A DNA stretch of 64,000 nucleotides from Geobacter sp. (GCA_009684525.1 WKKR01000007.1:1-64000), one strand, 5' to 3'; counted from the first letter of the stretch, positions 8,953-18,580 are shown. Notes: generated from the letters alone by a model not told the origin. Made by a program: numbers and translations.

Positions 8953-9522
8953 CTATGCGGTTTCCTGCCTGAGGTTGTCGTAGCCGTTGATGATCACGTC
9001 CAGGTGGCCGTCGGTCGGGCAGAAGATCAGGCCATGGATCGGCACGTCTTGAGGGATGAGGGGGTTGCGGCGGATCTTTGCGACCACGTCGGCGACATTC
9101 TCCTCAGGGCAGCCGAAGGTACCGAGCCACTGGGCGAGGTCCGGCACCAGTTCGTCGATGGTCGCGGCCGGGATGCCGCGGGCCACCATCCGCTGCTTGA
9201 GGGCCACTGCGTCCACCGAGGCCATGCCGCAGTCCCGGTGGCCGATGACGAAGACCTCTTCGACCCCCAGGGTGAAGATCGCCGCCACCAGGCTCCGGAT
9301 CACCCCGCCGTGGAGCGGGTCCACCAGCGTGTTGCCGGCGTTCTTGATCACCTTGGCATCCCCCCGCTTGATCCCCATGGCAGGCTCCAGAAACTCCACG
9401 AGCCTGGTATCCATGCAGGTGAAGATGGCGAACTGCTGCTTCGGGTCCTTGGGAAGCGGCGGGAAGACTCCCGGCTTGACAAAGGTGCTGTTTGCCGCAA
9501 GGATCTTGTCGAGCAGTTTCAT
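8953..9522 (-). CDS. Beta-class carbonic anhydrase
   Basis: A 189-residue enzyme with the beta-class zinc and catalytic set: Cys36, Asp38 and Arg40 in CMDTR, then His95 and Cys98 in HRDC. It interconverts carbon dioxide and bicarbonate. The start at 9522 (MKLLDK) overlaps the stop of the YkgJ-like gene by four bases, indicating translational coupling; a longer frame from 9594 would run through that gene. It resembles the short bacterial/archaeal cab-type enzymes rather than the plant-type can/cynT enzymes. Confidence 0.88.
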   Translation of the reverse strand: MKLLDKILAANSTFVKPGVFPPLPKDPKQQFAIFTCMDTRLVEFLEPAMGIKRGDAKVIKNAGNTLVDPLHGGVIRSLVAAIFTLGVEEVFVIGHRDCGMASVDAVALKQRMVARGIPAATIDELVPDLAQWLGTFGCPEENVADVVAKIRRNPLIPQDVPIHGLIFCPTDGHLDVIINGYDNLRQETA

Positions 9523-10067
9523 GGGGCGTCTCCTGTGGGGTCGAGATCGAGAAGGAGGGCCTCGGCGATGGCAAGGCGCTCCCTGGTCGGGCATTCGTCG
9601 AAGGCTTCGGCGATGAAGAGCCGGTTGATGGAGTCGAGCAGGGTATTGAGCCGGTCGAGATCGAGCAGGGCGCTGCCGGGGAGCCGGTCGACCCCGGTGA
9701 AATTGAGGGGGCAGAAATCGACCCGGCCGGTGCCATCCTGTTGCGTCAGGATCGGGAGCCCATGGGTGCGGCAGATGATGGGCCGGCTCTGGTAAAGGGC
9801 GCAGCGATCGTTTGCAAGCAGCGGGCAGGCACCGTCAAGAGAGGCTGTGCGGGCGCGATGCCGGATCTCTTCGACCTCTGCGGGGGGAAGAGCTGCCAGT
9901 GCCGTTGCAAGGGTCACTGCCTCCACCCAGGAGAGGGTGATATGGCGGCAGCAGCCGGAGCAGCCGCTGCGGCAGGCGATCTGGTCGGCGAACTCCCCTT
10001 CGATGCGTGAGCAGAGCTCGTCCACCTTGGCGACGAGCGAGACGTAGTTTGTCAGGGCGTCTTTCAT
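9519..10067 (-). CDS. YkgJ-family cysteine cluster protein
   Basis: A 182-residue protein with a dense cysteine motif CRSGCSGCC at 32-40 and further cysteines at CPLLANDRCALY, ICRTHG and DFCPLNF, the pattern of the YkgJ (CxxxxCC) family, thought to bind zinc or an iron-sulphur centre. No enzymatic role is established for the family. It lies 12 bases downstream of the yggS-like gene and overlaps the carbonic anhydrase gene, so these minus-strand genes form one operon. Confidence 0.8.
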   Translation of the reverse strand: MKDALTNYVSLVAKVDELCSRIEGEFADQIACRSGCSGCCRHITLSWVEAVTLATALAALPPAEVEEIRHRARTASLDGACPLLANDRCALYQSRPIICRTHGLPILTQQDGTGRVDFCPLNFTGVDRLPGSALLDLDRLNTLLDSINRLFIAEAFDECPTRERLAIAEALLLDLDPTGDAP

Positions 10068-10079
10068 GGGGAATCCCGC

Positions 10080-10763
10080 CTACCGCATGCCGAAGACGGC
10101 CGTCCCGATCCGGACCAGGGTCGCCCCTTCCTCCACGGCCGCCTCGAAATCGCCGGACATCCCCATGGAGAGCTCATCCATAGCTACCCCCGGAATCCGC
10201 TCGGCTGCGATCAGCGCTGCCAGCTCCTTCAATTGGCGGAAATAGGGGCGGGCCGCGTCGGGATCGTCGAAGAAGGGGGGCATGGTCATCAGCCCCTGGA
10301 TACGGAGATGGGGCAGCACAGCCACCCGGCGGACCAGGTCTGCCAGCTCGGCGGCGGTGGTGCCGCTCTTGGTCGCCTCGCCGGCGATGTTCACCTGGAT
10401 CAGGATGTCGCAGCTTATCCCCAGCTTTCCCCACTGGCGGTCGATCTCTTCGGCCAGGGAGAGGCGGTCCACAGAATGGATCATGGTGACCAGCCCGGCC
10501 AGCTGCCTGACTTTGTTGCTCTGCAGGGCGCCGATGAAGTGCCACTCCACCTGCTCCCGCACTGCCGCTGCCTTGGCGACGAACTCCTGGACGTAATTCT
10601 CGCCGAAGAGGAGCTGGCCCGAGAGGGCCGCCTCGTCGACCAGCGCAGCGGGCTTGGTCTTGGAGACCGCCACCAGCCTGACAGCGGCGGGATCGCGACC
10701 GGTGCGCACCGCTGCCTCTGCAATCTGGTGCCTAATTCTCTGGAGGTTGTCAGCAATGCTCAT
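10080..10763 (-). CDS. Pyridoxal-phosphate homeostasis protein, YggS family
   Basis: A 227-residue alanine-racemase-N-like barrel. The cofactor lysine is Lys35 in VAVSKTKP; the signature GENYVQEF and HFIGALQSNK follow, and the C-terminal SMGMSGDFEAA phosphate-binding motif is intact. YggS/PLPBP proteins bind PLP and control its supply. ATG 10763 is chosen; upstream residues of the open frame come from the repeat element at 10793-10914. It heads a short minus-strand operon. Confidence 0.9.
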   Translation of the reverse strand: MSIADNLQRIRHQIAEAAVRTGRDPAAVRLVAVSKTKPAALVDEAALSGQLLFGENYVQEFVAKAAAVREQVEWHFIGALQSNKVRQLAGLVTMIHSVDRLSLAEEIDRQWGKLGISCDILIQVNIAGEATKSGTTAAELADLVRRVAVLPHLRIQGLMTMPPFFDDPDAARPYFRQLKELAALIAAERIPGVAMDELSMGMSGDFEAAVEEGATLVRIGTAVFGMR

Positions 10764-10792
10764 ATCGGGTCCTGACAGGTTGCTAAGCAACT

Positions 10793-10914
10793 CAGGTTGT
10801 TCAAAAGCAGTCAGATCGTCGCACCCGCAGAAAGCCCCGCGGAGGCGTAGCAGAGCTACGCCGCACAAGGTGGCTTTTCGAGGACGGCGGCGAGATGGCT
10901 GGTTTTCAACAACC
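10793..10914. repeat. MITE-like element, copy A
   Basis: A 122-base non-coding element bounded by inverted ends CAGGTTGTTCAAAA and GGTTTTCAACAACC, with a palindromic core (GGCGTAGCAGAGCTACGCC). About 90% identical in reverse orientation to the element at 31706-31850. Its right end overlaps the last codons and stop codon of the maf gene. Confidence 0.85.
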
Positions 10915-11481
10915 GCATTCTCTGAGGGTGGCCATCACCTCGCACAGCGGCAGCCCGACCACGTTGGTGTACGAACCCTCGATCCGCTCCACCATGTGGG
11001 CGGCTCCACCCTGGATGGCATAGGCGCCCGCCTTGTCCAGGGGGCAGCCGGTGGCGACGTAGGTCTCTATCTCGTCGTCGCGCAGCTCCTTGAAGACGAC
11101 CATGGTCGTTATGGCGCGTTGTACCGCCTTGTTACGGGCCTTGTCGTAGACGGCGTAGCCGGTCACCACTTCGTGGGCGCGGCCCGAGAGCTTGCGCAGC
11201 ATCCGCACCGCATCCCGTTCATCCACCGGCTTTCCCATGATCTCGTTGTCGCACAGGACAATGGTATCGGCGCCGATGAAGATATCCCCCTCCTCGCGCA
11301 GTGCCACTTCCCGTGCCTTTTCCTCTGCCAGGCGCAGGACATGCGCCACCGGTTCTTCGTTGGCAAAGGGGGTCTCGTCGATATGGCCCGGCACCACCTG
11401 GAAGCGGATGGCGGCGGACTCCAGGAGTTCGGCACGGCGCGGCGAAGCGGAGGCAAGGACGATCCGCAGCCTATTTCCCAT
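10906..11481 (-). CDS. Maf-like nucleotide pyrophosphatase
   Basis: A 191-residue Maf/YceF/YhdE-fold protein: the opening VLASASPRRAELL motif binds phosphate, and IFIGADTIV carries the conserved acidic residue. Maf proteins hydrolyse dTTP, UTP or modified nucleotides. The last two codons and the stop (Gly-Cys-stop) lie inside the terminal repeat of the MITE-like element at 10793-10914, so the native C-terminus may have been trimmed or replaced. Its start overlaps the preceding small membrane protein by 11 bases. Confidence 0.9.
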   Translation of the reverse strand: MGNRLRIVLASASPRRAELLESAAIRFQVVPGHIDETPFANEEPVAHVLRLAEEKAREVALREEGDIFIGADTIVLCDNEIMGKPVDERDAVRMLRKLSGRAHEVVTGYAVYDKARNKAVQRAITTMVVFKELRDDEIETYVATGCPLDKAGAYAIQGGAAHMVERIEGSYTNVVGLPLCEVMATLRECGC

Positions 11482-11746
11482 CTTTTTTTTCCTGCGCCTG
11501 CCGGCGACGTTCCTCGTAGCGCAGCTTCATCTCTTCCTGCTCAGCCCAGTGCTTCTGCCAGTCCTTCTTCCGGACAAAGTGCAGGATCACCGCACCGCAG
11601 GCGATGGTGACCCCCCAGAAGATTTGCATCGGCGCGCTGTTATAGATGCCCGAGCCGAGGGAGAAGAGCCCCATCAGGAGGAGGAGCGCCTCCATGGAGA
11701 AGATGCGGCCGATAAGAGATATTTCCTGCTTTTCCTTTTCGTTCAT
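11471..11746 (-). CDS. Small membrane protein with charged coiled tail
   Basis: A 91-residue protein: charged N-terminus, two hydrophobic helices (about 18-35 and 41-58), and a highly charged helical tail (60-91, rich in Lys, Glu, Arg, Gln). I do not recognise the family. The ATG at 11746 is the only sensible start. It overlaps maf by 11 bases and lies 137 bases after trmFO, so it is probably co-transcribed with maf. Confidence 0.7.
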   Translation of the reverse strand: MNEKEKQEISLIGRIFSMEALLLLMGLFSLGSGIYNSAPMQIFWGVTIACGAVILHFVRKKDWQKHWAEQEEMKLRYEERRRQAQEKKDGK

Positions 11747-11827
11747 GGATAGTCCTTGCGTGGAGGATGGGCCGCGACAACGGTCAGATTCTAGCGGATT
11801 GGCTGATGAGGGACAACAGAAAAAACG

Positions 11828-11850
11828 GCCCTCTGCAGGGTGTTTTTCAA
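11828..11850 (-). terminator. Possible weak terminator after trmFO
   Basis: On the minus strand a short CCCT/AGGG stem with a GCAG loop is followed by CCG and six T residues. The stem is only four to five pairs, so termination may be partial. Confidence 0.4.
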
Positions 11851-11883
11851 TAATCTTCTGGACGGTGGGCCGCCGATTCCGTG

Positions 11884-13197
11884 CTATGCGCTGGCGATCT
11901 CCGCCTGCCAGGGGGCCAGGTCTGCGAGCGCCCGTTCGGCGAGGCGTGCCCGCCTTTCCTTCTTGTGGACCCTGCCGGGGAGAGGGGGAAAGAGGCCGTA
12001 GTTGACGTTCATCGGCTGGAAATGGGCCGGGTCGCAGGTGGTGATATGGTTGACCAGCGCACCGAGGGCGGTGGTCGGGGGAGGTGGCAGCGGCACCGCT
12101 CCGGTGGCGATCCGGGCGGCGTTGATACCGGCCAGGAAGCCGCTTCCGGCCGATTCCACGTACCCCTCCACGCCGGTGATCTGGCCGGCAAAGAGGATGC
12201 GGGGCTCGGAGCTGAGCTGGAACGTGGGGGTGAGGAGCGCCGGGGCATTGATGAAGGTGTTCCGGTGGAGCGAACCGAGCCGGGCGAATTCCGCCTGCTC
12301 CAGTCCGGGAAGCATGCTGAAGATTCGCCGCTGCTCCGGCCAGGTGAGCTTGGTCTGGAAGCCGACCAGGTTGTAGAGGGTCCCTTCGCGGTTTTCCAGG
12401 CGGAGCTGCACCACGGCATGGGGCTCGGCTCCGGTGCGGGGATCGGTGAGCCCCACTGGCTTCATCGGCCCGAAGCGCAGCGTCTCGCGACCTCTGGCAG
12501 CCAGCTCCTCGATCGGCATGCACCCCTCGAAATGGACCATCTTTTCAAAGTCGCGGGCCGGCACCTTCTCGGCCGCCAGCAGCGCGTCCACAAAGGCGTT
12601 GTAGCCTGCCTCGTCCAGCGGGATGTTCAGGTAGTCGTCGCTGTCGCCCTTGCCATAGCGCGAGGCCCGGAACAGCTTCGCCATGTCCAGCGACGATGCC
12701 TCGACGATCGGGGCAATGGCGTCGTAGAAATAGAGGTAGTCGCCGGTGAGCCGGCTGATGCCCGCTGCCAGGGCGTCGCTGGTGAGCGGCCCCGAGGCGA
12801 TGACGGTCAGCCCCTCGGCCGGGATCTCGGTCGCCTCTGCGCGCACCAGGGTGATCAGGGGGTGGCTGGCGATCTGCTCGGTGATGAAGGCGGCGAACTG
12901 GTCGCGGTCCACGGCCAGCGCCCCGCCGGCCGGAACCTTTGTCGCGTCGGCCGCCTGCATGAAGAGGGAGCCGAGACGGCGCAACTCTTCCTTCAGGAGC
13001 CCCACCGCATTGGCCAGGTCGGCGCCGCGCAGGGAGTTGGAGCAGACTAGTTCCGCCAGCAGCGGGGAGTGGTGGGCCGGGGAAAAGCGGTCCGGCTTCA
13101 TCTCGTGGAGAACGACCGGCACGCCGCGGATGGCGGCCTGCCAGGCAGCCTCGCACCCGGCCAGCCCGCCGCCGATTATGGTGAGGGAGTTTGTCAT
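11884..13197 (-). CDS. trmFO: Folate-dependent tRNA (uracil-54-C5)-methyltransferase TrmFO
   Basis: A 437-residue flavoprotein. The FAD-binding [13 protein letters not shown] motif begins at residue 7, followed by the TrmFO-specific HEMKP and ELVCSNSLR segments; the [13 protein letters not shown] motif lies in the C-terminal third. TrmFO uses methylenetetrahydrofolate and FADH2 to make ribothymidine at tRNA position 54. The length is normal (about 435-450) and the motifs separate it from GidA/MnmG. It lies 43 bases downstream of topA on the same strand. Confidence 0.95.
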   Translation of the reverse strand: MTNSLTIIGGGLAGCEAAWQAAIRGVPVVLHEMKPDRFSPAHHSPLLAELVCSNSLRGADLANAVGLLKEELRRLGSLFMQAADATKVPAGGALAVDRDQFAAFITEQIASHPLITLVRAEATEIPAEGLTVIASGPLTSDALAAGISRLTGDYLYFYDAIAPIVEASSLDMAKLFRASRYGKGDSDDYLNIPLDEAGYNAFVDALLAAEKVPARDFEKMVHFEGCMPIEELAARGRETLRFGPMKPVGLTDPRTGAEPHAVVQLRLENREGTLYNLVGFQTKLTWPEQRRIFSMLPGLEQAEFARLGSLHRNTFINAPALLTPTFQLSSEPRILFAGQITGVEGYVESAGSGFLAGINAARIATGAVPLPPPPTTALGALVNHITTCDPAHFQPMNVNYGLFPPLPGRVHKKERRARLAERALADLAPWQAEIASA

Positions 13198-13240
13198 CTG
13201 TCCTTTACGAGAAAGGCGGGACTTGCGCCCCGCCTTTCGC

Positions 13241-15523
13241 TTATTTCGCTTTTGGCTCTTTGCCGCCCAGCTTGTAGTCGCACCCCTCTTTGGGGCATTT
13301 GAGGAATTCCCCTTCCCGCTTGTAGACCTTCTTTACCAGGAGCGGGAAACCGCATTTGGGGCAGGGCTGCTCTACCGGCGGGTCCCAGAGGGCGAACTTG
13401 CACTCGGGGTAGCGGTTGCAGGAGTAGAACATCTTGCCGTAGCGCGACTTCTTCTCGGTCAACTCCCCCTGCTTGCACTCGGGGCAGACCACCCCGGTCC
13501 CCTTCGGCTTGTTCAGCGGCTGGATGTTCTTGCAGGCGGGATAGCCGGAGCAGGCCAGGTACTTGCCGTAGCGGCCATCCTTGATCAGCATGGGGCTGCC
13601 GCATTTGTCGCACTTCTCGTCGGACAGCACCGGTTCGACTACCTCGCCGGCCTGCTGCTCGATGTTGCGGGTGTAGGTGCACCCTTCCTTGTAGCCGGAG
13701 CAGGCGATGAACTTGCCCCGCTTGCCCAGCTTCACCACCAGGGGCTGGCCGCACTCGGGACAGGCCTCGTCCGTGGCCTCGGTGGTGACGTCCGACTTGT
13801 TGACCTCTCCCTCTTTCTGCTTGAGCAGCGAGACGAACGGCCCCCAGAATTCGCGCAAGAGCGGTTTCCACTGCTTTTCGCCGCGGGAGACCTGGTCCAG
13901 CTCCTCTTCCAGGAAGGCGGTGAAGTTGTAGTCCACATACTGGGTAAAGTGCTTGGTGAGCAGGTCGTTGACCACGAGCCCCACATCCTCGGGGAAGAAC
14001 CGCTTGGCGTCGAGCCGGGCGTACTTTCGCTCCAGCAGGGTGTTCATGATGCTGGCATAGGTGGATGGCCGGCCGATACCATACTCTTCCAGGGTCTTCA
14101 CCAGGGTCGCCTCGGTATAGCGGGGCGGCGGCTGGGTAAAGTGCTGTTCCGGCTTCAACTCCTGGAGGTTGAGCGGCTCTCCTTCGTTCAGCGGCGGCAG
14201 GAGGCCTTCCTTCTCTTCGCTCTCGTCGTCGATCCCTTCGATGTAGAGCTTCATGAAGCCGGGGAAGCGGATGACCGTGCCGGTGGCGCGGAGCTTGAAG
14301 CGGTCGCCGGCCGCGATCTCCACCGAGGTCTGGTCCAGGAGCGCTTCCGCCATCTGGCAGGCCACGGTCCGTTTCCAGATCAGCTCATAGAGCTTGAACA
14401 TGTCGGAACCGAGGACCTTCTTCAGCTCGGCCGGGGTCCGGGCCAGCGAGGTGGGGCGGATCGCTTCGTGGGCTTCCTGGGCGTTCTTTGCCTTGTTCTT
14501 GAAGGTGCGAGGCTTTTCCAGCGCATACTCGCGGCCGTAGAGGCTGGTGATCACCTCGCGTGCCTCGTCGACCGCCAGGGTGGAGAGGACGACGCTGTCG
14601 GTACGCATGTAGGTGATGAGGCCGACGGCGCCGCCGCCGATATCAATCCCCTCGTAGAGCTTCTGGGCTGTGGACATGGTCTTCTTGGCCGAAAAGCCGA
14701 GCTTGCGGGCCGCCTCCTGCTGCAGGGTGGAGGTGGTAAAGGGAGGGGAGGGGGTCCGCTTCCGCTCGCTCCGGGTGATCTTGCCGACCCGGTAGGGGCA
14801 GCCCTGCAGCGCCTGCACGAGGCGGTCGGCCTCGGCCTGGCCGGGGATATCGAACTTGCCGAGCTTTTTCCCCTCCACTTCGACCAGGGAGGCGGTGAGA
14901 CGCTGCTTGGTGCCGTTCATCAGGTCAGCGGCGATGGTCCAGTATTCCTGGGTCTGGAACGCCTGGATCTCCCGTTCCCGCTCGCAGATGAGGCGCAGCG
15001 CCACCGATTGGACCCGGCCGGCAGAGAGGCCGTAGCGGATCTTCTTCCAGAGGAAGGGGGAGAGGTTGAAGCCGACCAGGTAGTCGAGCACCGAGCGGGC
15101 CTGCTGTGCATCCACCAGTTCGTGGGAAATGGTGCGGGGGTTCTTGACCGCGTCGACAATGGCCGTTTTGGTGATCTCGTGGAACACCACCCGCTGGATG
15201 GTGAGCGGGGACTTGTTCTCGTCGATCCCGAGTGCGGCCAGCAGGTGCCAGGAGATGGCCTCCCCTTCGCGGTCGGGGTCAGTTGCGAGCAGCAGTGAGT
15301 CGGAGTTTTTCAGCTCCCGCTTGATGGCATCGATATGCTTCTTGCTCTCGGGGAGCACCGCATACTTCGGTTCGAAGTCATTATCCAGATCCACCGAACC
15401 CTGCTTGCTGGGGAGTGCGCGCACATGGCCGAAGGAGGCGAGTACCTTGTAGTCCTTCCCCAGGAATTTTTCGATGGTCTTGGCCTTGGCAGGCGATTCG
15501 ACGATGATCAGGTGTTGTGGCAT
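13241..15523 (-). CDS. topA: DNA topoisomerase I (type IA)
   Basis: A 760-residue enzyme relaxing negatively supercoiled DNA. The N-terminal TOPRIM domain has [11 protein letters not shown] and the acidic DPDREGEA; the catalytic tyrosine is in [10 protein letters not shown], and the [11 protein letters not shown] motif follows. The C-terminus carries four CxxC zinc-ribbon repeats (from about residue 590: CPECGQP, CDKCGSP, CPECKQG, CPKCGFP). Length and order are typical. dprA lies 31 bases upstream and trmFO downstream, a gene order common in this group. Confidence 0.96.
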   Translation of the reverse strand: MPQHLIIVESPAKAKTIEKFLGKDYKVLASFGHVRALPSKQGSVDLDNDFEPKYAVLPESKKHIDAIKRELKNSDSLLLATDPDREGEAISWHLLAALGIDENKSPLTIQRVVFHEITKTAIVDAVKNPRTISHELVDAQQARSVLDYLVGFNLSPFLWKKIRYGLSAGRVQSVALRLICEREREIQAFQTQEYWTIAADLMNGTKQRLTASLVEVEGKKLGKFDIPGQAEADRLVQALQGCPYRVGKITRSERKRTPSPPFTTSTLQQEAARKLGFSAKKTMSTAQKLYEGIDIGGGAVGLITYMRTDSVVLSTLAVDEAREVITSLYGREYALEKPRTFKNKAKNAQEAHEAIRPTSLARTPAELKKVLGSDMFKLYELIWKRTVACQMAEALLDQTSVEIAAGDRFKLRATGTVIRFPGFMKLYIEGIDDESEEKEGLLPPLNEGEPLNLQELKPEQHFTQPPPRYTEATLVKTLEEYGIGRPSTYASIMNTLLERKYARLDAKRFFPEDVGLVVNDLLTKHFTQYVDYNFTAFLEEELDQVSRGEKQWKPLLREFWGPFVSLLKQKEGEVNKSDVTTEATDEACPECGQPLVVKLGKRGKFIACSGYKEGCTYTRNIEQQAGEVVEPVLSDEKCDKCGSPMLIKDGRYGKYLACSGYPACKNIQPLNKPKGTGVVCPECKQGELTEKKSRYGKMFYSCNRYPECKFALWDPPVEQPCPKCGFPLLVKKVYKREGEFLKCPKEGCDYKLGGKEPKAK

Positions 15524-15554
15524 AGCGGCACCAGTCTGTTTAATGGTTGCGGTA

Positions 15555-16640
15555 TCAGGTCAATGCGAAGATCTTGCCGGGGAGTTGCATGACGATTCCC
15601 CTTAATTCCAGGCGCAGTAACATAGCCGAAAGCTCCTGCACTGTCAACACGACTCTTGCCGTGATTTCATCGATCTGCAGCGGTCCTCCCGCAAGGAGGT
15701 CGCACACTGCCGCTTCGTCCGGTTCCAACTGCTGATGGGCGCTCCGGGCCGCGGCAGGAGCGGCGGCATCCCTTGTGCCGGACGGGGGGAGCTCTGCCAG
15801 GATGTCGCTGACGGTTTCCACCAGCACGGCCCCCTGTTTTATCAGCCGGTTCGTGCCCCTGCTAGCTCCGGAGGTGATGGCCCCCGGAATGGCGAAGACC
15901 TCGCGCCCCTGTTCCAGAGCGAACTGAGCGGTGATGAGCGAACCGCTCTTCTCGGCGGCTTCCACCACCAGCACGCCGCGGGAGAGGCCACTGATGATCC
16001 GGTTTCGGCGGGGGAAGTTGGCCGCCACCGGTTGGGTTCCCATGGGGAACTCGGAGATGAGCCCCCCGCGTTCAGCCATCTCGGCGAACAGCCGGCGGTT
16101 CTCCAGCGGATAGATCACGTCGATGCCGCACCCCAGGACCCCGATGGTCTTTCCCCCGGCCTGCAGGGCACCGCGATGGGCAGCAGTATCGATCCCCCTC
16201 GCCATTCCCGAGACCACCAGCACCCCGTGGCCGGCAAGCTCGGCCGAGAGCCGGGAGGTAGCCTGCAGGCCGTACGGAGTTGCCCGCCGGGAGCCGACGA
16301 TGGCAACGGACGGGTCGCATCCTTCCAGCACCCCTTTGACATAAAGGTATGGCGGAAAATCGGCGGTTTCCAGCAAAAGGCGGGGATAGTCGGGGGAGTG
16401 ACAATCGACGACCCGCGCTCCGCTTGCCGCAACCGCGCGGCATTCCCGTTCAGCCGCTTCCCGGTAGTCGTAGCTGCTGATGGAACCGGCAACGGCAGGG
16501 GAGACCCCTTTGGCTGCCAGCTCTTCGGCAGTCGCCTCCAGGACACGCTGCGGAGAGCCGAATCGCTCCACGAGCCGGCGGAAGGTGATGTTCCCGACCA
16601 GCGGGACCGACCTGAGACCGAACCAGTAGTAATGTTCCAT
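15555..16640 (-). CDS. dprA: DNA-processing protein DprA
   Basis: A 361-residue protein with an N-terminal helix-hairpin-like region (GNITFRRLVERFG), a Rossmann core (VAIVGSRRATPYG, SGMARGIDTAAHRGAL, VLGCGIDVIYP, EFPMGTQP, RNRIISGLS) and a C-terminal winged-helix domain (QQLEPDEAAVCDLL onward). DprA loads RecA on incoming single-stranded DNA in transformation. ATG 16640 (MEHYYWF) gives the family N-terminus; the longer frame from 16694 would start inside a perfect hairpin. No other competence genes are in the window. Confidence 0.92.
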   Translation of the reverse strand: MEHYYWFGLRSVPLVGNITFRRLVERFGSPQRVLEATAEELAAKGVSPAVAGSISSYDYREAAERECRAVAASGARVVDCHSPDYPRLLLETADFPPYLYVKGVLEGCDPSVAIVGSRRATPYGLQATSRLSAELAGHGVLVVSGMARGIDTAAHRGALQAGGKTIGVLGCGIDVIYPLENRRLFAEMAERGGLISEFPMGTQPVAANFPRRNRIISGLSRGVLVVEAAEKSGSLITAQFALEQGREVFAIPGAITSGASRGTNRLIKQGAVLVETVSDILAELPPSGTRDAAAPAAARSAHQQLEPDEAAVCDLLAGGPLQIDEITARVVLTVQELSAMLLRLELRGIVMQLPGKIFALT

Positions 16641-16670
16641 AAGGGCCGTGTTGTGTGAACGTGAAATGCG

Positions 16671-16716
16671 AATCAGGGAGGGGCGCTGCTTCATGCGGCG
16701 CCCCTCCCTGATTCCG
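16671..16716. other. Perfect 16-bp hairpin in the dprA leader
   Basis: AATCAGGGAGGGGCGC at 16671-16686 is exactly complementary to the sequence ending at 16716, with a loop of about 12-14 bases. No T tract follows on either strand, so it is not a standard terminator. It lies between the lysM terminator and the dprA start, within the presumed dprA leader. Confidence 0.75.
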
Positions 16717-16747
16717 GCTTCGGCGTGATGGCCGGTTGCCGGCCAAG

Positions 16748-16777
16748 AAAAAAGGGACCGGCAGCGGTGCCGGTCCC
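16748..16777 (-). terminator. Rho-independent terminator after the LysM gene
   Basis: On the minus strand GGGACCGGCA pairs with TGCCGGTCCC around a CCGC loop and is followed by six T residues, 12 bases past the stop codon. Confidence 0.9.
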
Positions 16778-16789
16778 GGACGAGACGTT

Positions 16790-17809
16790 TCAGCGGCTTT
16801 TGATCAGTTCCACCCGGTCGCCGCGGTAGATGGTGTCGATGCTCTTCACCACCAGGGCCGTCGAGGTGTTGGGGCCGATGTCGACCACCACCATTGCCCC
16901 GATCACTTCGGAGGGGAGTTTCCCCACCGGCACGTCGATGAATTTGGGGTCGGGGTAGACATCGCGGATAACGTAGACCATGTTGCCGACCTGGAGCCCC
17001 TGGTTTTTCCCCAGGTCGAGATAGGCAATGTCGCCGGAGGCGATGGCCTTGTTGCCTGACTTGGTTTCGACGATGTAACCGGTCAGGTCCCGATCGGCCG
17101 ACTTGAGCGCGATGGTCCGTAGCGGTTCGGCATAGGGCATGAGATAGGCGCCCGGACCGATCTCCTCGTAGGACTTGGTGATGATCGCCTTGGAGACCTT
17201 GTCCTCCAGTTCGACGATCTGCAGGGTCCCCAGCGGGGTTACCTTGTAGCCGACGATCTGGTTGGTCATCGGGTGGCTGATGGGGGCGCCTTTCTTAAAG
17301 ATGGAGTAGCGGTCTCCCACCTTGCCGCCGGTGGTTCTCCCCAGGTCGGTATAGACGATGTCGTCCTCGCCGAGGATCTGGCGGTTCAGGTGGGTGGAGA
17401 TGATCATGCCGGAAGGTTTCAGTTTGTCCTCAATCAAATACCCTTCGCCGCCGCTCACCGTGAAGACGGTATCCTTGGCCGCGTTGGCTGTGCCGGTTGC
17501 CGGGGCTTCCTGCGGTGCAGGCGGTGCCGCTGCTTCCTTCTTCACCTCGACCGGCTCTATCTCGATCCGGTCGCGAAAGACCTTTACCTTCTGGCCGGGG
17601 AAGATCAGGTGCGGGTTGGTCACCTGCGGGTTGTTCGCCCAGAGGTCGGGCCAGTAATGGGGGTCGCGGATGAAACGCCCTGAGATGCCCCAGAGGGTAT
17701 CCCCCTTCTGGATGATATAGGTCGTCTGCGGTTCTTCGGCACCTGCCACAGGCGGCAGGGCAGGTGTGCAGAGGAGGACTGCCAACAGTGAAAAAACGAC
17801 TCGTTTCAT
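16790..17809 (-). CDS. Exported LysM-domain protein
   Basis: A 339-residue exported protein. Signal peptide at 1-24 (hydrophobic core then PVAGA cleavage region), one LysM domain at about 29-79 (YIIQKGDTLWGISGRFIRD to FPGQKVKVF) for peptidoglycan binding, a short Pro/Ala-rich linker, and a long beta-rich domain containing repeated GDRYSIF/GNMVYVIRD-like strands. Enzymatic motifs are not visible. It lies 16 bases downstream of the YbgF-like lipoprotein gene, suggesting a shared cell-wall/envelope role, and ends at a clear terminator. Confidence 0.88.
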   Translation of the reverse strand: MKRVVFSLLAVLLCTPALPPVAGAEEPQTTYIIQKGDTLWGISGRFIRDPHYWPDLWANNPQVTNPHLIFPGQKVKVFRDRIEIEPVEVKKEAAAPPAPQEAPATGTANAAKDTVFTVSGGEGYLIEDKLKPSGMIISTHLNRQILGEDDIVYTDLGRTTGGKVGDRYSIFKKGAPISHPMTNQIVGYKVTPLGTLQIVELEDKVSKAIITKSYEEIGPGAYLMPYAEPLRTIALKSADRDLTGYIVETKSGNKAIASGDIAYLDLGKNQGLQVGNMVYVIRDVYPDPKFIDVPVGKLPSEVIGAMVVVDIGPNTSTALVVKSIDTIYRGDRVELIKSR

Positions 17810-17825
17810 TGCGTAACCCCTTTGA

Positions 17826-18554
17826 CTAGAGACGGCTCAACCGCTCGCGCGCCTTGGCGGCAGCGGGGCTCTTGGGATAGTGATCGATCAGTTTCTGCAT
17901 GGTGGTCTTGGCTGCGGACGGCTCGTTCATGCTCAGCTGGGAGAAGGCGACCTTCAGCAGCGCATCCGGCACCTTCTTTGCCTTGGGATGCTTCTCAACC
18001 ACCAGCTTGAAGGCGGCCAGGGCCTGGCGGTACTCCTTCTGCGTATAATGGCATTCGCCGATCCAGTATTGGGCGTTTGCCGCATATTCGCTGTCGGGGT
18101 AGGCTGCGATGAAGGAGGTAAACGCGGTAATCGCTTCGGGATAGCGGTCGGCGCTGAAGATGCCGAAGGCCTTCATGTAGGCTTCTTGCTGGGGATTTTC
18201 CGCGTCGGTCTTGGTGGCGGCGTTGACGAGCTCGATCTTGGCGGATGGCTCCGTGGCCGGTGCTGCAGACGAAGAGGGGGCTTGCGCCGGAATGGCTTCC
18301 AGGGATTTCTGCAGGTTCTCCTGCCGTGATTTGATCGTCTCCAGGTCGGCTGCCTGCCCGATCAGGGCATTTTTTATCTCCTGGACTTCGCGAGTGAGAT
18401 CGGCAACTTGCGAAGCGTTGGCGGCATTCGACTGCAGGAGCTGCTCCAAGCGGGATTCTGTTTCCATCTGCTTCTTGGAGATGACGTCCACGGAGCTGCA
18501 GCCGGCGAGCATCAGGCCGGCTATGCCGGTGCAGAGCCAGTGTGCGCGGTGCAT
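17826..18554 (-). CDS. YbgF/CpoB-like TPR lipoprotein
   Basis: A 242-residue lipoprotein: signal with lipobox LAGC (lipidated Cys19), a coiled-coil stretch at about 30-90, a linker rich in Ala and Ser, and C-terminal tetratricopeptide repeats from about 125 (YMKAFGIFSADRYPEAITAF, AQYWIGECHYTQKEYRQAL). This is the architecture of the Tol-Pal-associated YbgF/CpoB protein that coordinates peptidoglycan synthesis with outer-membrane constriction, though CpoB proper is periplasmic. The tol-pal genes are not in the window. A ribosome site GGAGG precedes the ATG, and a sigma-70-like promoter lies just upstream. Confidence 0.85.
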   Translation of the reverse strand: MHRAHWLCTGIAGLMLAGCSSVDVISKKQMETESRLEQLLQSNAANASQVADLTREVQEIKNALIGQAADLETIKSRQENLQKSLEAIPAQAPSSSAAPATEPSAKIELVNAATKTDAENPQQEAYMKAFGIFSADRYPEAITAFTSFIAAYPDSEYAANAQYWIGECHYTQKEYRQALAAFKLVVEKHPKAKKVPDALLKVAFSQLSMNEPSAAKTTMQKLIDHYPKSPAAAKARERLSRL

Positions 18555-18580
18555 TTTCCCTCCTTAGAAAAAAGTTATCA

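Noticed and set aside
12746-15298. Long plus-strand open frame (850 codons) opposite trmFO and topA
   Set aside because: Antisense shadow of two genes with complete motifs; no signal or domain pattern and no ribosome site.
16641-16694. Extended dprA start from 16694
   Set aside because: The upstream residues are encoded in the hairpin at 16671-16716; ATG 16640 gives the usual DprA start.
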